Below are positions 8,394 through 17,589 of a stretch of DNA of 64,000 bases, piece after piece. The notes below the pieces were generated by a model, which was given only the letters and a program-made list of their open reading frames with translations, was not told the origin of the DNA and did not search any database. The stretch's first letter is position 1; the number at the start of each line of letters is the position of its first letter. This DNA is from Idiomarina tyrosinivorans (GTDB lineage: Bacteria > Pseudomonadota > Gammaproteobacteria > Enterobacterales > Alteromonadaceae). Made by a program: the position numbers and the translations under genes. The stretch covers positions 1 to 64,000 of the forward strand of contig NZ_PIQH01000007.1 of NCBI RefSeq assembly GCF_003987475.1, read 5' to 3'.

Positions 8394-9221
8394 ATGTTAT
8401 TACAGTTCTCAAAAATGCATGGGTTGGGAAACGATTTCATGGTGGTGGATAACGTTTCGCAAAATTTATATGTAAACCCAGAGCAAATTAGGCAGTGGGC
8501 GGACCGCCACCGAGGCATTGGTTTTGACCAGTTGCTGTTAGTGGAACCCCCTTACGACCCAGATTTGGATTTTCATTACCGCATTTTTAACGCAGATGGC
8601 AGTGAAGTGTCGCAGTGTGGTAACGGTGCTCGCTGTTTCGCTCGCTTTGTGAAACTCAAAGGGCTGAGCAATCGGCACCATTTAAAGGTCAGCACTAAAG
8701 CCGGGCAATTGACGTTACACCATGAGAAAGATGGCGATGTGACGGTGGATATGGGAGAGCCAATTTTTGAACCGGCAGCGATTCCATTTAAGGCAAACAA
8801 AACGGAACAGACCTATATTTTACGCGACGCAGACGAAACCATCCTTTGTAGCGTGGTGGGTTTAGGTAATCCCCATTGCGTGATTAAAGTGGACGACGTG
8901 AAGCAGGCGCCGGTCGCCGAGTTGGGTGGACGCCTAACCAAGCATGAACGCTTTCCAGAGCAGGTGAATGTTGGATTCATGCAGGTGGTGAATCGGAATT
9001 TGATTCGCTTGCGCGTTTTTGAACGCGGTGTCGGAGAAACCGAAGCGTGCGGCAGTGGCGCCTGTGCCGCAGTGGTTGCGGGAATTTTACAGGGTGAGTT
9101 AGACCCACAAGTGACGGTTGAACTGCCCGGTGGGAAATTACAAATTCGCTGGCGCGAGGGTTCGGTAGTGAAAATGACTGGGCCTGCAGAACATGTTTTT
9201 GACGGACAATTACGCTTATGA
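8394..9221 (+). CDS. dapF: Diaminopimelate epimerase
   Basis: A 275-residue cofactor-free epimerase interconverting LL- and meso-diaminopimelate for lysine and peptidoglycan synthesis. Both catalytic cysteines are present, in SQCGNGARC (about 73-75) and [11 protein letters not shown] (about 217-220). The N terminus ([13 protein letters not shown]) and FNADGSE are standard. It overlaps the DUF484 gene by 4 bp (ATGA). The order dapF-DUF484-xerC matches enterobacteria. Confidence 0.97.
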   Translation: MLLQFSKMHGLGNDFMVVDNVSQNLYVNPEQIRQWADRHRGIGFDQLLLVEPPYDPDLDFHYRIFNADGSEVSQCGNGARCFARFVKLKGLSNRHHLKVSTKAGQLTLHHEKDGDVTVDMGEPIFEPAAIPFKANKTEQTYILRDADETILCSVVGLGNPHCVIKVDDVKQAPVAELGGRLTKHERFPEQVNVGFMQVVNRNLIRLRVFERGVGETEACGSGACAAVVAGILQGELDPQVTVELPGGKLQIRWREGSVVKMTGPAEHVFDGQLRL

Positions 9222-9913
9222 AAAACGACTCTTCCAGCTTGCCTGGTAACGCACAGATTGACGATAGCTTTATTCGCGAATATTTGCAGGAGAACCCTGA
9301 CTTTTTTATTCGCAATGACGACCTATTGGATCAGCTTACCTTGCAGCACCAACAGAAAGGCGCAGTTTCGCTGATTGAGCGACAGCAACAAAAATTGCGC
9401 GAACGGGTGCGTACATTAGAAGAAGAAATTACCTCGCTAATGGCAGAAGGAGCCCGTAATGATGCGCTGTTCAAAAGCTACAGTGACCTTTATGTCCGTT
9501 TATTAAAGAGTGCAAGTTTAGAGCAAGCGCTTGCAGAGCTGCGGAAAACCTTCGCTGAAGAGTTAGGAATGCCTGCGTTGACCTTGAAGTTTTTCGATAG
9601 TCCGCTGGAAAACAACGTCCAAGTTGCCATTATTAGCGATGCGCAACGCGAGTTAATCGCCGACCGGTTGCATGAACAATCGGTCTATCTGGGGCGTTTA
9701 ACCGCGCGTGAACAGCACTTGTTATTCCCCGAGGAAAACATTGGCTCAGTCGCGTTACTGTTGTTGGGTGATGAGGGTGAAATGGGCTTGTTAGCCATAG
9801 GTAGCCACGACAGTCATCATTTCGATCCATCCATGGATGCGCTATTGATTACGCAATTGCAGGCTTTGTTAGGCGCATTGTTGCCGAGTTTACTGGACCA
9901 TGACCACGCTTAA
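9218..9913 (+). CDS. DUF484 family protein (YigA-like)
   Basis: A 231-residue protein of the DUF484 family always found between dapF and xerC. The N-terminal helical part contains [19 protein letters not shown] and [22 protein letters not shown], a coiled coil (about 45-75) typical of the family. The C-terminal half resembles a GAF-like fold ([21 protein letters not shown] near 175). The function is unproven; a role linked to XerC recombination is suggested only by gene order. The end overlaps xerC by 14 bp. Confidence 0.88.
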   Translation: MKNDSSSLPGNAQIDDSFIREYLQENPDFFIRNDDLLDQLTLQHQQKGAVSLIERQQQKLRERVRTLEEEITSLMAEGARNDALFKSYSDLYVRLLKSASLEQALAELRKTFAEELGMPALTLKFFDSPLENNVQVAIISDAQRELIADRLHEQSVYLGRLTAREQHLLFPEENIGSVALLLLGDEGEMGLLAIGSHDSHHFDPSMDALLITQLQALLGALLPSLLDHDHA

Positions 9914-10805
9914 TGATGCGGTTTTGCAATTTGTTCGTCACCTAAAAGGTGAGCGAGGCTTAGCTGAGCTCACCATCAAAAACTATCAGCGCGTACTCAC
10001 GCGTGATCAAGCAGCATTAGCCGAACAAGGCATCGAGCAATTGGACGAGCTCACGCCATTTGCGATGGAGCGCTTGCTGATTGGTTGGCGAAAGCATGGC
10101 TTAGGCGCGCGCAGTATTGCTTTGCAACTCTCCAGTTGGCGGACATTTATTGCCTTCATGCAAGCTCGGCTAGGATTGTTGAACGATCCACTACAGGGGT
10201 TAAGTGCTCCCAAAGCCCCAACCCGATTACCGAAGAATTTGGATGTTGATAGCATTAGTCAGTTACTCAATATGCCTGACGACGATATTAGTATCCGCGA
10301 CAAAGCGATGATGGAGTTGTTCTATTCCTCCGGACTGCGTTTGGCTGAGTTAGTGTCGTTAGATATTGATGATTTGGATATGCGCCATCAACAGCTAAGA
10401 GTGACCGGGAAAGGCCAAAAAACGCGAATTTTGCCATTCGGAAGACATGCAGCGAACGCTATAAAAGGGTGGATAAAGGTGCGCGCTAATTGGTTGAATG
10501 GCAAAGCCACTGTCGCGTTATTTATTAGTCAACGATGCCAGCGTATCAGCCCGCGAACTGTTCAAGCTCGGTTAAATTACTGGGGCAAAAGGCAAGGCGT
10601 GCAGGGGCAATTGCATCCACACCAGTTGCGCCACTCGTTTGCGACACATATGTTGGAATCCAGCGCCGACCTTCGCGCCGTACAAGAGTTGTTAGGCCAT
10701 GCTAACCTAACCACCACGCAGGTATACACGCACGTGGATTTTCAACACTTAGCTGACGTTTACGACAACGCGCACCCACGGGCAAAACGTAAATCAAAAA
10801 AGTGA
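9900..10805 (+). CDS. xerC: Tyrosine recombinase XerC
   Basis: A 301-residue site-specific recombinase which, with XerD, resolves chromosome dimers at dif. The N-terminal SAM-like DNA-binding domain spans about 1-100. The catalytic set is complete: Arg in SSGLRLAELVSLD (about 145), Lys in VTGKGQKTRILPF (about 170), His-x-x-Arg in HQLRHSFATHML (about 243-246), His in LLGHANLTTTQVYTHV and the nucleophilic Tyr in that same motif (about 278). Its place in dapF-DUF484-xerC supports XerC rather than XerD. Confidence 0.96.
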   Translation: MTTLNDAVLQFVRHLKGERGLAELTIKNYQRVLTRDQAALAEQGIEQLDELTPFAMERLLIGWRKHGLGARSIALQLSSWRTFIAFMQARLGLLNDPLQGLSAPKAPTRLPKNLDVDSISQLLNMPDDDISIRDKAMMELFYSSGLRLAELVSLDIDDLDMRHQQLRVTGKGQKTRILPFGRHAANAIKGWIKVRANWLNGKATVALFISQRCQRISPRTVQARLNYWGKRQGVQGQLHPHQLRHSFATHMLESSADLRAVQELLGHANLTTTQVYTHVDFQHLADVYDNAHPRAKRKSKK

Positions 10806-10815
10806 GCCGTAACCG

Positions 10816-11520
10816 ATGAAATTTTTTCGTCGCCCAAAACCCGTTAAAGCGATTAGCTTTGACCTCGACGATACGCTCTACGACAACGTTCCAGTGATGC
10901 TGAATGCGGAACAACAAGTACAAGCGTTTATTCAGCAGCGTTACCCCAGCTTGCGCGATTGGCGGATAGAAGACTGGCGAGCGTTGCGGCTTGAGGTAAT
11001 GCAACGCTATCCAGAGCTGGCAACCAATATGACTGAGTTGCGTTTGAAAACGCTTGCCATTGGCCTGGAGAAAAGCGGCGAGCAGCAAATAGAGACACAT
11101 GCCCAACGCATCATGGAAGAATTTTTGCGCCACCGAAACGCGGTGACTATCAGTGCCGAGACGCACCAGTTATTAACGCGGCTAAAGCAACGTTATCCAC
11201 TGTTTGCCCTAAGCAATGGCAATGTTAATGTGGATGAAATTGGCTTGGCCGACTATTTTAGTGCAGTTATTCAACCCTCAGTCAGCATCCGCGGTAAGCC
11301 TCATGAGGACATGTTCAAGCTGGCACAAAGCTATTTACCGGATATTCCAGCATCAGCGTGGTTGCATGTTGGCGATCATCCAGTTTCTGATGTGGTCGGT
11401 GCGCAACGCGCAGGTTGGCAAACCGCTTGGTTTAACGATGGTCTCGGCAGGCCAGAGCACTTACGGGTGTTACCGACGATTGAGTTATCTCGAGTGACGG
11501 ATCTACTCGATATTCTCTAA
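10816..11520 (+). CDS. yigB: HAD family hydrolase YigB-like
   Basis: A 234-residue haloacid dehalogenase-fold phosphatase. Motif I is FDLDDTLYDN (about 15-24), motif II is ALSNGNVN (about 132), motif III includes IRGKPHEDMF (about 153-163) and motif IV is HVGDHPVSDVVGAQRAGW (about 185). In Escherichia coli YigB is a broad phosphatase able to make riboflavin precursor from its phosphate; the substrate here is inferred from family and synteny. It closes the lptM-lysA-dapF-DUF484-xerC run and lies 10 bp after xerC. Confidence 0.9.
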   Translation: MKFFRRPKPVKAISFDLDDTLYDNVPVMLNAEQQVQAFIQQRYPSLRDWRIEDWRALRLEVMQRYPELATNMTELRLKTLAIGLEKSGEQQIETHAQRIMEEFLRHRNAVTISAETHQLLTRLKQRYPLFALSNGNVNVDEIGLADYFSAVIQPSVSIRGKPHEDMFKLAQSYLPDIPASAWLHVGDHPVSDVVGAQRAGWQTAWFNDGLGRPEHLRVLPTIELSRVTDLLDIL

Positions 11521-11528
11521 ACCGATAA

Positions 11529-11544
11529 CTGGTTGCATATACAG
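11529..11544 (+). promoter_or_regulatory. Candidate LexA (SOS) box upstream of uvrD
   Basis: CTGG-TTGCATAT-ACAG differs from the gammaproteobacterial consensus CTGT-N8-ACAG at one of the eight conserved bases. It lies 56 bp before uvrD, a classical SOS gene, and overlaps the -35 hexamer of the predicted promoter, so LexA would block polymerase. Confidence 0.6.
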
Positions 11545-11561
11545 TATCCGATCATTACACT
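11533..11561 (+). promoter_or_regulatory. Predicted sigma-70 promoter of uvrD
   Basis: TTGCAT and TACACT are separated by 17 bp. The start of transcription would fall near 11568, about 32 bases before the uvrD ATG. The -35 box lies inside the candidate LexA site. Confidence 0.5.
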
Positions 11562-11599
11562 TTGCGGTAGTTCAGCCATTTGCCAAAAGGACCCTCCCG

Positions 11600-13777
11600 A
11601 TGAGCCAACATCCCCTATTAGATGGACTCAACGATAAACAACAACAAGCGGTCAGTAATGATGACAGCCACTTGTTGGTGCTTGCCGGAGCGGGGAGTGG
11701 GAAAACGCGAGTGCTTGTGCACCGGATAGCGTGGCTTATTCAGCAACGGCAGTTTTCGCCCTACAGTATTTTAGCCGTTACCTTTACCAATAAAGCAGCG
11801 GCGGAGATGCGCGGCCGCGTTGAACGCTTACTTGGCAGTAACGTTCGTTCAATGTGGATTGGTACCTTCCATGGTTTGGCGCATCGATTGCTGCGAGCGC
11901 ATTACATGGACGTAGGGCTACCGCAAAACTTCCAAATCATTGATAGTGACGACCAGCAACGCCTGATAAAACGCTTAATTAAGTCGTTGAACTTAGATGA
12001 CAAGCGTTGGCCCGCAAAACAATCACAGTGGTATATCAACGGCAAAAAAGACGAGGGCTTGCGGCCGCAACATATCGATACGTACGACCCTACAGAGCAG
12101 ACGCTGAAGCAGATTTATCAGCTTTATCAGGAGAGCTGTGACCGCGCTGGATTGGTTGATTTTGCTGAGTTACTGCTGCGCGCCCACGAGTTATTGCGGG
12201 ATAATCGCACGGTAAGGGAACATTACCAGCGGCGCTTCCGCCACTTGTTAGTTGACGAGTTTCAAGATACCAACTCGATTCAGTATGCGTGGGTACGATT
12301 GCTGGCTGGAGAGCAGAATTCGGTGACAATTGTTGGCGATGATGATCAGTCGATTTATGGTTGGCGCGGCGCGCGGGTGGAGAATATCCAGCAATTTTTA
12401 GACGATTTCGCTGGCGCTAAAACCATTCGGCTAGAACAAAACTACCGCTCGACCGCAGCGATATTGAATGCCGCTAATGCCGTTATTGCTAATAACTCCG
12501 ACCGCTTAGGTAAAGAGCTGTGGACCGACGGCGACGATGGCGAGCCTATTGCGTTATACGCAGCGTTCAACGAAATGGAAGAGGCACGTTATATCGTCAG
12601 CCAAATTATGGCTTGGCAAGAGCAAGGTAATGCCTACCAAGATGCCGCAATTCTGTACCGCAGCAACGCCCAATCGCGCGTGTTAGAAGAGGCGCTATTA
12701 CACCAACGTATTCCTTACCGGATATACGGCGGCTTGCGTTTCTTCGAGCGCCAAGAAATTAAGGACGCGCTGGCCTATTTACGCTTGCTGGCTAACCGCG
12801 ATGATGACGCGGCTATCGAACGGGTTATCAATACGCCCAGTCGCGGTATTGGTAATCGCACCATGGATATGATCCGGCAAACGGCGAGAGATCGACAGCT
12901 ATCTTTGTGGGATGCGGCTAACCTCATGGTGTCGGAAGCGATGCTGTCGGGTCGCGCGAAGAACGCGGTGGCGAGCTTTATTGAGCTAGCAACAAGGCTT
13001 GATGACCATACTATCGATTTCTCGTTGGGTCGAATAGCCGATGAAATGATCAAGCAAAGCGGGCTGCTTGCGATGTATGAGGCGGAAAAAGGCGAGAAAG
13101 CAGAAACGCGGGTAGAAAACTTAAAAGAATTAGTCAGCGCCTGCGAAAACTTCAACTTAGACGATACTGAGCAAGAGCAAATGACACCGTTAGCGGCGTT
13201 CCTTGCGCATGCCGCACTAGAGGCCGGTGAAGAGCAGGCTGACGAATACCAAGATGCGGTGCAATTGATGACCTTACATAGCGCAAAAGGGTTGGAGTTT
13301 CCGTTAGTGTTCATGGCGGGGGTTGAGGAAGGGTTATTCCCCTCACAACAATCGATGGATGAGCCAGGTCGGTTAGCGGAAGAACGTAGGCTTTGCTATG
13401 TTGGAATGACTCGAGCGATGCAAAAGTTGGTGCTTACTTACGCAGAACAACGCAGAATCTACGGGCAAGAGCACTTTCATACCGTAAGCCGATTCGTGCG
13501 CGAGATGCCAGCAGACAGCGTTTATGAAGTTCGAGCTCAGGCCACGCCTACCAAAACAGAGTCATACGGTCGCTTCCATCACTCGGTTAGCCATGAAACC
13601 TTTGAGCAAACCGGATTTAGTTTGGGACAACGCGTACGTCACCAAAAATTCGGCGAAGGCACTGTACTGAACTACGAGGGGTCAGGTCCGCAAAGCCGTA
13701 TTCAAATTAATTTTGATAACGTCGGTAGCAAATGGCTAGTGGTCGCCTATGCGCGTTTAGAACCCGCGGGTTTTTGA
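11600..13777 (+). CDS. uvrD: DNA helicase II UvrD
   Basis: A 725-residue superfamily 1 helicase that moves 3'-5' on DNA in nucleotide excision and mismatch repair. Visible motifs are the Q motif LNDKQQQAV, motif I AGAGSGKTRVLVHR (about 30), motif Ia TFTNKAAAEMRGR, motif II VDEFQDTN (about 220), motif III GDDDQSIYGWRGA (about 246), motif IV LEQNYRST (about 280), motif V TLHSAKGLEFPLVF (about 555) and motif VI YVGMTRAM (about 605). Length matches the 720 residues of the Escherichia coli protein. The C-terminal Tudor-like part (GQRVRHQKFGEGTVLNYEG) is intact. It has its own promoter with a candidate LexA box. Confidence 0.97.
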   Translation: MSQHPLLDGLNDKQQQAVSNDDSHLLVLAGAGSGKTRVLVHRIAWLIQQRQFSPYSILAVTFTNKAAAEMRGRVERLLGSNVRSMWIGTFHGLAHRLLRAHYMDVGLPQNFQIIDSDDQQRLIKRLIKSLNLDDKRWPAKQSQWYINGKKDEGLRPQHIDTYDPTEQTLKQIYQLYQESCDRAGLVDFAELLLRAHELLRDNRTVREHYQRRFRHLLVDEFQDTNSIQYAWVRLLAGEQNSVTIVGDDDQSIYGWRGARVENIQQFLDDFAGAKTIRLEQNYRSTAAILNAANAVIANNSDRLGKELWTDGDDGEPIALYAAFNEMEEARYIVSQIMAWQEQGNAYQDAAILYRSNAQSRVLEEALLHQRIPYRIYGGLRFFERQEIKDALAYLRLLANRDDDAAIERVINTPSRGIGNRTMDMIRQTARDRQLSLWDAANLMVSEAMLSGRAKNAVASFIELATRLDDHTIDFSLGRIADEMIKQSGLLAMYEAEKGEKAETRVENLKELVSACENFNLDDTEQEQMTPLAAFLAHAALEAGEEQADEYQDAVQLMTLHSAKGLEFPLVFMAGVEEGLFPSQQSMDEPGRLAEERRLCYVGMTRAMQKLVLTYAEQRRIYGQEHFHTVSRFVREMPADSVYEVRAQATPTKTESYGRFHHSVSHETFEQTGFSLGQRVRHQKFGEGTVLNYEGSGPQSRIQINFDNVGSKWLVVAYARLEPAGF

Positions 13778-13835
13778 TCTACTCGTATTGCGAGGCCGTA
13801 TCTAGCACTACCATTCAATACTCAAGGAGTATGAT

Positions 13836-14258
13836 ATGAAACGCAGTGCAAATGCAGTTTGGAAAGGTGATTTAAAATCGGGAACTGGCGTGCTGAGCAC
13901 CGATAGTGGTGTGTTGGATAATACCCAATACAGCTTTAAAACGCGCTTTGAAGATGGCAAAGGTACCAATCCCGAAGAGCTCATCGGCGTCGCACATGCC
14001 GGCTGTTTTGCCATGGCATTCTCGATGATTTTAGGCGAAGCGGGTTATACACCCAACAAGTTAGATGCTAAAGCGCAAGTGACTTTGGCAGAAAAAGATG
14101 GTGGCTTTGCGATTACCGACATCCACTTAACACTGAAGGCTGATATCGATGACATCGATGACAGTGAGTTCCAAAAGTTGGCTAACGATGCGAAACAAGG
14201 GTGCCCTGTTAGCAAGGTGTTGAATGCCAATATCCACTTGGATGCAACGCTAAACTAA
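13836..14258 (+). CDS. OsmC family peroxiredoxin
   Basis: A 140-residue OsmC-type thiol peroxidase that reduces organic hydroperoxides. The two redox cysteines are in AHAGCFAMAFS (about 56) and KQGCPVSKVLNANI (about 124), spaced as in OsmC. The N terminus (RSANAVWKGDLKSGTG) matches OsmC proper rather than Ohr. AAGGAG lies six bases before the ATG. A terminator follows, so it is probably a single-gene unit. Confidence 0.93.
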   Translation: MKRSANAVWKGDLKSGTGVLSTDSGVLDNTQYSFKTRFEDGKGTNPEELIGVAHAGCFAMAFSMILGEAGYTPNKLDAKAQVTLAEKDGGFAITDIHLTLKADIDDIDDSEFQKLANDAKQGCPVSKVLNANIHLDATLN

Positions 14259-14280
14259 CCTCGTAGCAAAGCTCGTGAGG

Positions 14281-14313
14281 GGGGTGAGCAGTACGGCTGT
14301 TCACCCCTTTTTA
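14281..14313. terminator. Terminator between the OsmC gene and a GGDEF gene
   Basis: GGGGTGAGCAG pairs with CTGTTCACCCC (one G-U) around a short loop and is followed by TTTTTATT. It serves the OsmC gene, and its right arm contains the end of the converging GGDEF gene. Confidence 0.8.
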
Positions 14314-16016
14314 TTCTGGTATGCGACAACCTTGTTGCGGCCGTTAGATTTTGCTTGGTACAACGCCTTGTCGGCTCTTAGTAAGCCCTCGTCATCACGT
14401 TGATCAGACGGCAAGAACTGGCTAACCCCAATACTGATGGTGATAGACAGAGGGCGCTCAACCCCATTAACCACAATGTCCATATCGGCGATCGCCTGGC
14501 GAACCAATTCTGCCACTTGCTCAGCTTCGTCCGCTAAGGTGTGCGGCATTAGCACGGCAAATTCTTCACCACCCAAGCGCCCCAACATATCGGTTTTGCG
14601 AAACCGTTCTGCCATTAATTGTGCTAACTGTACCAAGACGTCATCACCCACTGCATGGCCGAAAGTATCGTTAATGCGCTTAAAGAAGTCGATATCTAGC
14701 ATTAGCACTGAAGCGACAGCTTCGGGATGGCGTTCATAACGTGCGTATTCATGCGCCAGTGATTGCATAAATGAACGCCGGTTGGCTAACCGAGTGAGTT
14801 CATCGGTACTGGCTTGCAGGCGCAATTTTTCTTCCAGCTTTTTATAGTCCGTAATATCTTGCACGGTGCCAATAAAGCGGCTAACAGCCCCATTATCATC
14901 GTATTCAATCGAGGCAATTTCATGAACCCATCGTATCTCACCGTTTGGGCGCACGATACGGTGCTTTATTTCATAGCCGTTTTGGTACTCAGCTTGCGCT
15001 TCCGCACGTTTCACCATATCGACATCGTCTGGGTGCACATGCTGAAGGAAGGTCTCCATGGTCAATTCATAATCCCGCGGTAACCCGAAAATATCGTAAT
15101 TAATGTCTGACCACCACGCGCTTTGATGTTTGATATCAGCTTCCCAACAACCGATTTGGGCAATCGCTTGCGCCTGCTCTAATCGGCCTTGATACACGCC
15201 TAGCTCTTGTTCTAGCTTTTTGCGGTGCGTAACATCCATGATAATACCGTGCCAGATGGTGCCGCCATCAGCCATCCGCTCCGGGGTTGAATGTCCTTCA
15301 CGCCATTCCACTTTACCATCAATGATGACGCGGTATTCGTCATGCCAAACGGTGAGTTGTTCTGCCGACTCTATCACCCCATCCAGCACGCGTTCGAGAT
15401 CATCTGGGTGGATAATCTTTTTCAATATCTCCGCGTCTTCACGGACTTCCTCTTGGCTAACGCCGTATATTTGCTCCATTCCTTCGCTTGAGTATGGAAA
15501 GCCAAGCACTCCCTCAGGCGATAATGTGAATTGATAAATAACGCCGGGAATGGTTGCCGAAATCTTCTCTATGCGGCGTGAAACTTCATCACGCTCTACG
15601 CGAGCACTGTGAGCTTCGGTGACGTCGATATGAGTACCGGTCATCCACTCCGGTTTATTGTCGGCGCTACGGCTGATCAATTTGCCCCGGTCTTCGATCC
15701 AAACCCACTGACCTTGTTTGTGCCGCATGCGAATAACACATTCGTAAAAGTCAGTGGTGCCAGCAAAATATTCCGCTAAACGTTTTTCTGAAATCGTTAG
15801 ATCGTCGGGGTGGGTCAAGGCTAACCAGGTATCAATCGAGGTTGGCTCGAGTTCTGCCAAGCTGTAGCCGAGCATATTTGCCCAACGCTCGTTAAATCGG
15901 GTTTCACCGGTTTGCACGTTCCATTCCCAGGTGCCTGCACGGGTCCCGTCGATAATAGACTGTAAGCGTTGAATTTCGCTCTTGTAGTGGGCTGAAGGAT
16001 CAGGCGTCGCGCTCAT
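14301..16016 (-). CDS. PAS-domain diguanylate cyclase
   Basis: A 571-residue soluble sensor that should make cyclic di-GMP. Three PAS/PAC modules are visible: residues about 15-135 (GTRAGTWEWNVQTGETRFNE ending in TGTHIDVTEA), about 150-265 (ATIPGVIYQF ending in HGIIMDVTHRKKLE) and about 275-395 (IAQIGCWEADIKH ending in GTVQDITDYKKLE). The C-terminal GGDEF domain (about 400-565) has DELTRLANRR, LDIDFFKRINDTFGH and an intact GGEEF active site. An RKTD inhibitory site lies five residues before GGEEF, so product feedback is likely. No transmembrane segment is seen. The signal sensed is unknown; PAS folds of this type often bind flavin, haem or small ligands. Confidence 0.92.
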   Translation of the reverse strand: MSATPDPSAHYKSEIQRLQSIIDGTRAGTWEWNVQTGETRFNERWANMLGYSLAELEPTSIDTWLALTHPDDLTISEKRLAEYFAGTTDFYECVIRMRHKQGQWVWIEDRGKLISRSADNKPEWMTGTHIDVTEAHSARVERDEVSRRIEKISATIPGVIYQFTLSPEGVLGFPYSSEGMEQIYGVSQEEVREDAEILKKIIHPDDLERVLDGVIESAEQLTVWHDEYRVIIDGKVEWREGHSTPERMADGGTIWHGIIMDVTHRKKLEQELGVYQGRLEQAQAIAQIGCWEADIKHQSAWWSDINYDIFGLPRDYELTMETFLQHVHPDDVDMVKRAEAQAEYQNGYEIKHRIVRPNGEIRWVHEIASIEYDDNGAVSRFIGTVQDITDYKKLEEKLRLQASTDELTRLANRRSFMQSLAHEYARYERHPEAVASVLMLDIDFFKRINDTFGHAVGDDVLVQLAQLMAERFRKTDMLGRLGGEEFAVLMPHTLADEAEQVAELVRQAIADMDIVVNGVERPLSITISIGVSQFLPSDQRDDEGLLRADKALYQAKSNGRNKVVAYQNKKG

Positions 16017-16108
16017 AAACTATCGCATTATTGTGCTGCCGAAATTCGGCATACATAATTTTTGTTATAGCATTGATAAGCGCGACTGTCGTGGTTTTTT
16101 CGGCGTCA

Positions 16109-17041
16109 TTACAACGCCGGCTCTTGGGTGCAGCGATTTTGCTGCTCTTTGCGTTGCCGGCGTTGAAACAAAATGGAGTCCGCTGAATACAGCGCTAACG
16201 CTGTCCAAATAATGATGAAGGTAATTAATTTAGCTTCCGAGAGCGGCTCGCCGTAGGCGAATATTGCTAATAAAAACATTAAGCTCGGCGCAATATACTG
16301 GAAGAACCCCAAGGTTGAATAGCGGATGCGTTGTGCGGCGGCGGTGAAGCACAATAAAGGCACGGTAGTCACCACGCCAGCCAGCACCAACAGCAGGTTT
16401 AAGCTCATCGGGTTAGCGCTCAGGTCAGAGGTGGCAGAATCGGCGATGCCAAATAAATACACCAACATGATCGGCAGTAAGATGGCTGTCTCCAGCCACA
16501 GTCCGGTAATTGAGTCGACTGGTAAACGTTTACGAATAGCGCCATAGATAGCGAAACTGAATGCTAAAGCCAGCGCTACCCACGGAATCGACCCAAATGA
16601 GATCACTTGCACCAACACGCCGGTCACTGCCATGGCAATTGCCACCAGTTGTAAGCGGCGCATGCGCTCGGAAAAGAACAGCATACCGATGGCGACGTTG
16701 AGCAACGGATTAATGTAGTAGCCTAAACTTGCGTCGAGCATGTGGTCATTATTTACGGCCCAGATAAATAGGAACCAGTTTCCGCCTAACAAAAACGTCG
16801 CAGCGGTAAGCCGTAACACGTGAGAACGGTTGCGCAGCACCGGTAAAATACGGTCAGTCCTACGCAGTAGCACGATCAACACAAACACCAACAAGAACGC
16901 CCAAATAATTCGATGCGCTAAAATTTCTAGTGGAGCAACCTGCTTAACGCACTTAAAATAAATGGGAGCAAATCCCCAAAAACCGTAGGCGCCGAGGGCA
17001 AAAAGTACCCCCTGCTTTTTTGTTGCTGCTTCAGTTGTCAT
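16109..17041 (-). CDS. rarD: EamA family transporter RarD
   Basis: A 310-residue inner-membrane protein of the drug/metabolite transporter superfamily, RarD branch, with about ten hydrophobic helices. The diagnostic start is LFALGAYGFWGFAPIYFK (about 14-31), followed by PLEILAHRIIWAF and GGNWFLFIWAVNNDHMLDAS (about 85-104), which are RarD family motifs. The C-terminal tail is charged (RQRKEQQNR). The substrate is not established. The order rarD-yigI-recQ matches Escherichia coli, except that pldA is missing. Confidence 0.92.
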   Translation of the reverse strand: MTTEAATKKQGVLFALGAYGFWGFAPIYFKCVKQVAPLEILAHRIIWAFLLVFVLIVLLRRTDRILPVLRNRSHVLRLTAATFLLGGNWFLFIWAVNNDHMLDASLGYYINPLLNVAIGMLFFSERMRRLQLVAIAMAVTGVLVQVISFGSIPWVALALAFSFAIYGAIRKRLPVDSITGLWLETAILLPIMLVYLFGIADSATSDLSANPMSLNLLLVLAGVVTTVPLLCFTAAAQRIRYSTLGFFQYIAPSLMFLLAIFAYGEPLSEAKLITFIIIWTALALYSADSILFQRRQRKEQQNRCTQEPAL

Positions 17042-17055
17042 TTACCACTCTCCGA

Positions 17056-17511
17056 CTAACCTACCAAGTATGTTCCTGTACCGAAGGCAATATGCTCGCC
17101 GTTATCGCTATGCAACTCCATTCGAGCAACAGCGACTTTATTGCCGGAGCGAATGATAGTCGCACTGGCGGTAAAAGTCTTGCCCCGTCCTGGACGCAAA
17201 TAGTCGACTCGTAAATCGATCGTTCCACAACGGCTTAGGCGCTCAAGCAACTGCGTTTCACTCTCCGGTTCAAAGCGTTCTAACATGCTGGCAATGGCAA
17301 CCAAACCACCCACCGTATCCAGCGCTGTAGCGGTCACCCCACCATGCAAAATGCGCTGCGGCACGTTGCCCATTAATTCATCGCGCCAATGGAAGGCTAG
17401 CTCACAGTGTTCGGGATGAAATTTGCGGATTTCAAAGCCAAGCATTTTTTGGAACGGGATCTGCTCCGCCATAAAGTCGGAAACGTCTGCGAGAATTTGT
17501 TGTTTGTTCAT
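17056..17511 (-). CDS. yigI: PaaI-type thioesterase YigI-like
   Basis: A 151-residue hotdog-fold thioesterase. The core motif ILHGGVTATALDTVGGLVAI (about 54-73) carries the HGG and Asp positions of the PaaI subgroup, and DLRVDYLRPGRGKTF (about 98-112) is the second signature strand. It lies 15 bp from rarD on the same strand, and divergent from recQ, as yigI does in enterobacteria. YigI has been described as acting on medium- to long-chain acyl-CoA; this specificity is carried over from the family. Confidence 0.9.
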   Translation of the reverse strand: MNKQQILADVSDFMAEQIPFQKMLGFEIRKFHPEHCELAFHWRDELMGNVPQRILHGGVTATALDTVGGLVAIASMLERFEPESETQLLERLSRCGTIDLRVDYLRPGRGKTFTASATIIRSGNKVAVARMELHSDNGEHIAFGTGTYLVG

Positions 17512-17589
17512 TTCGGCATGGTGATTGTGGGCTTCGACGCTTACAATAGGGCTATCTATTCAGCTTCGTCAATTCTGGTGTAACTATTC

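Noticed and set aside
12775-13314. 179-residue frame on the minus strand inside uvrD
   Set aside because: It is the antisense of conserved helicase sequence and is composed of Ser/Ala/Ile runs typical of a shadow frame.
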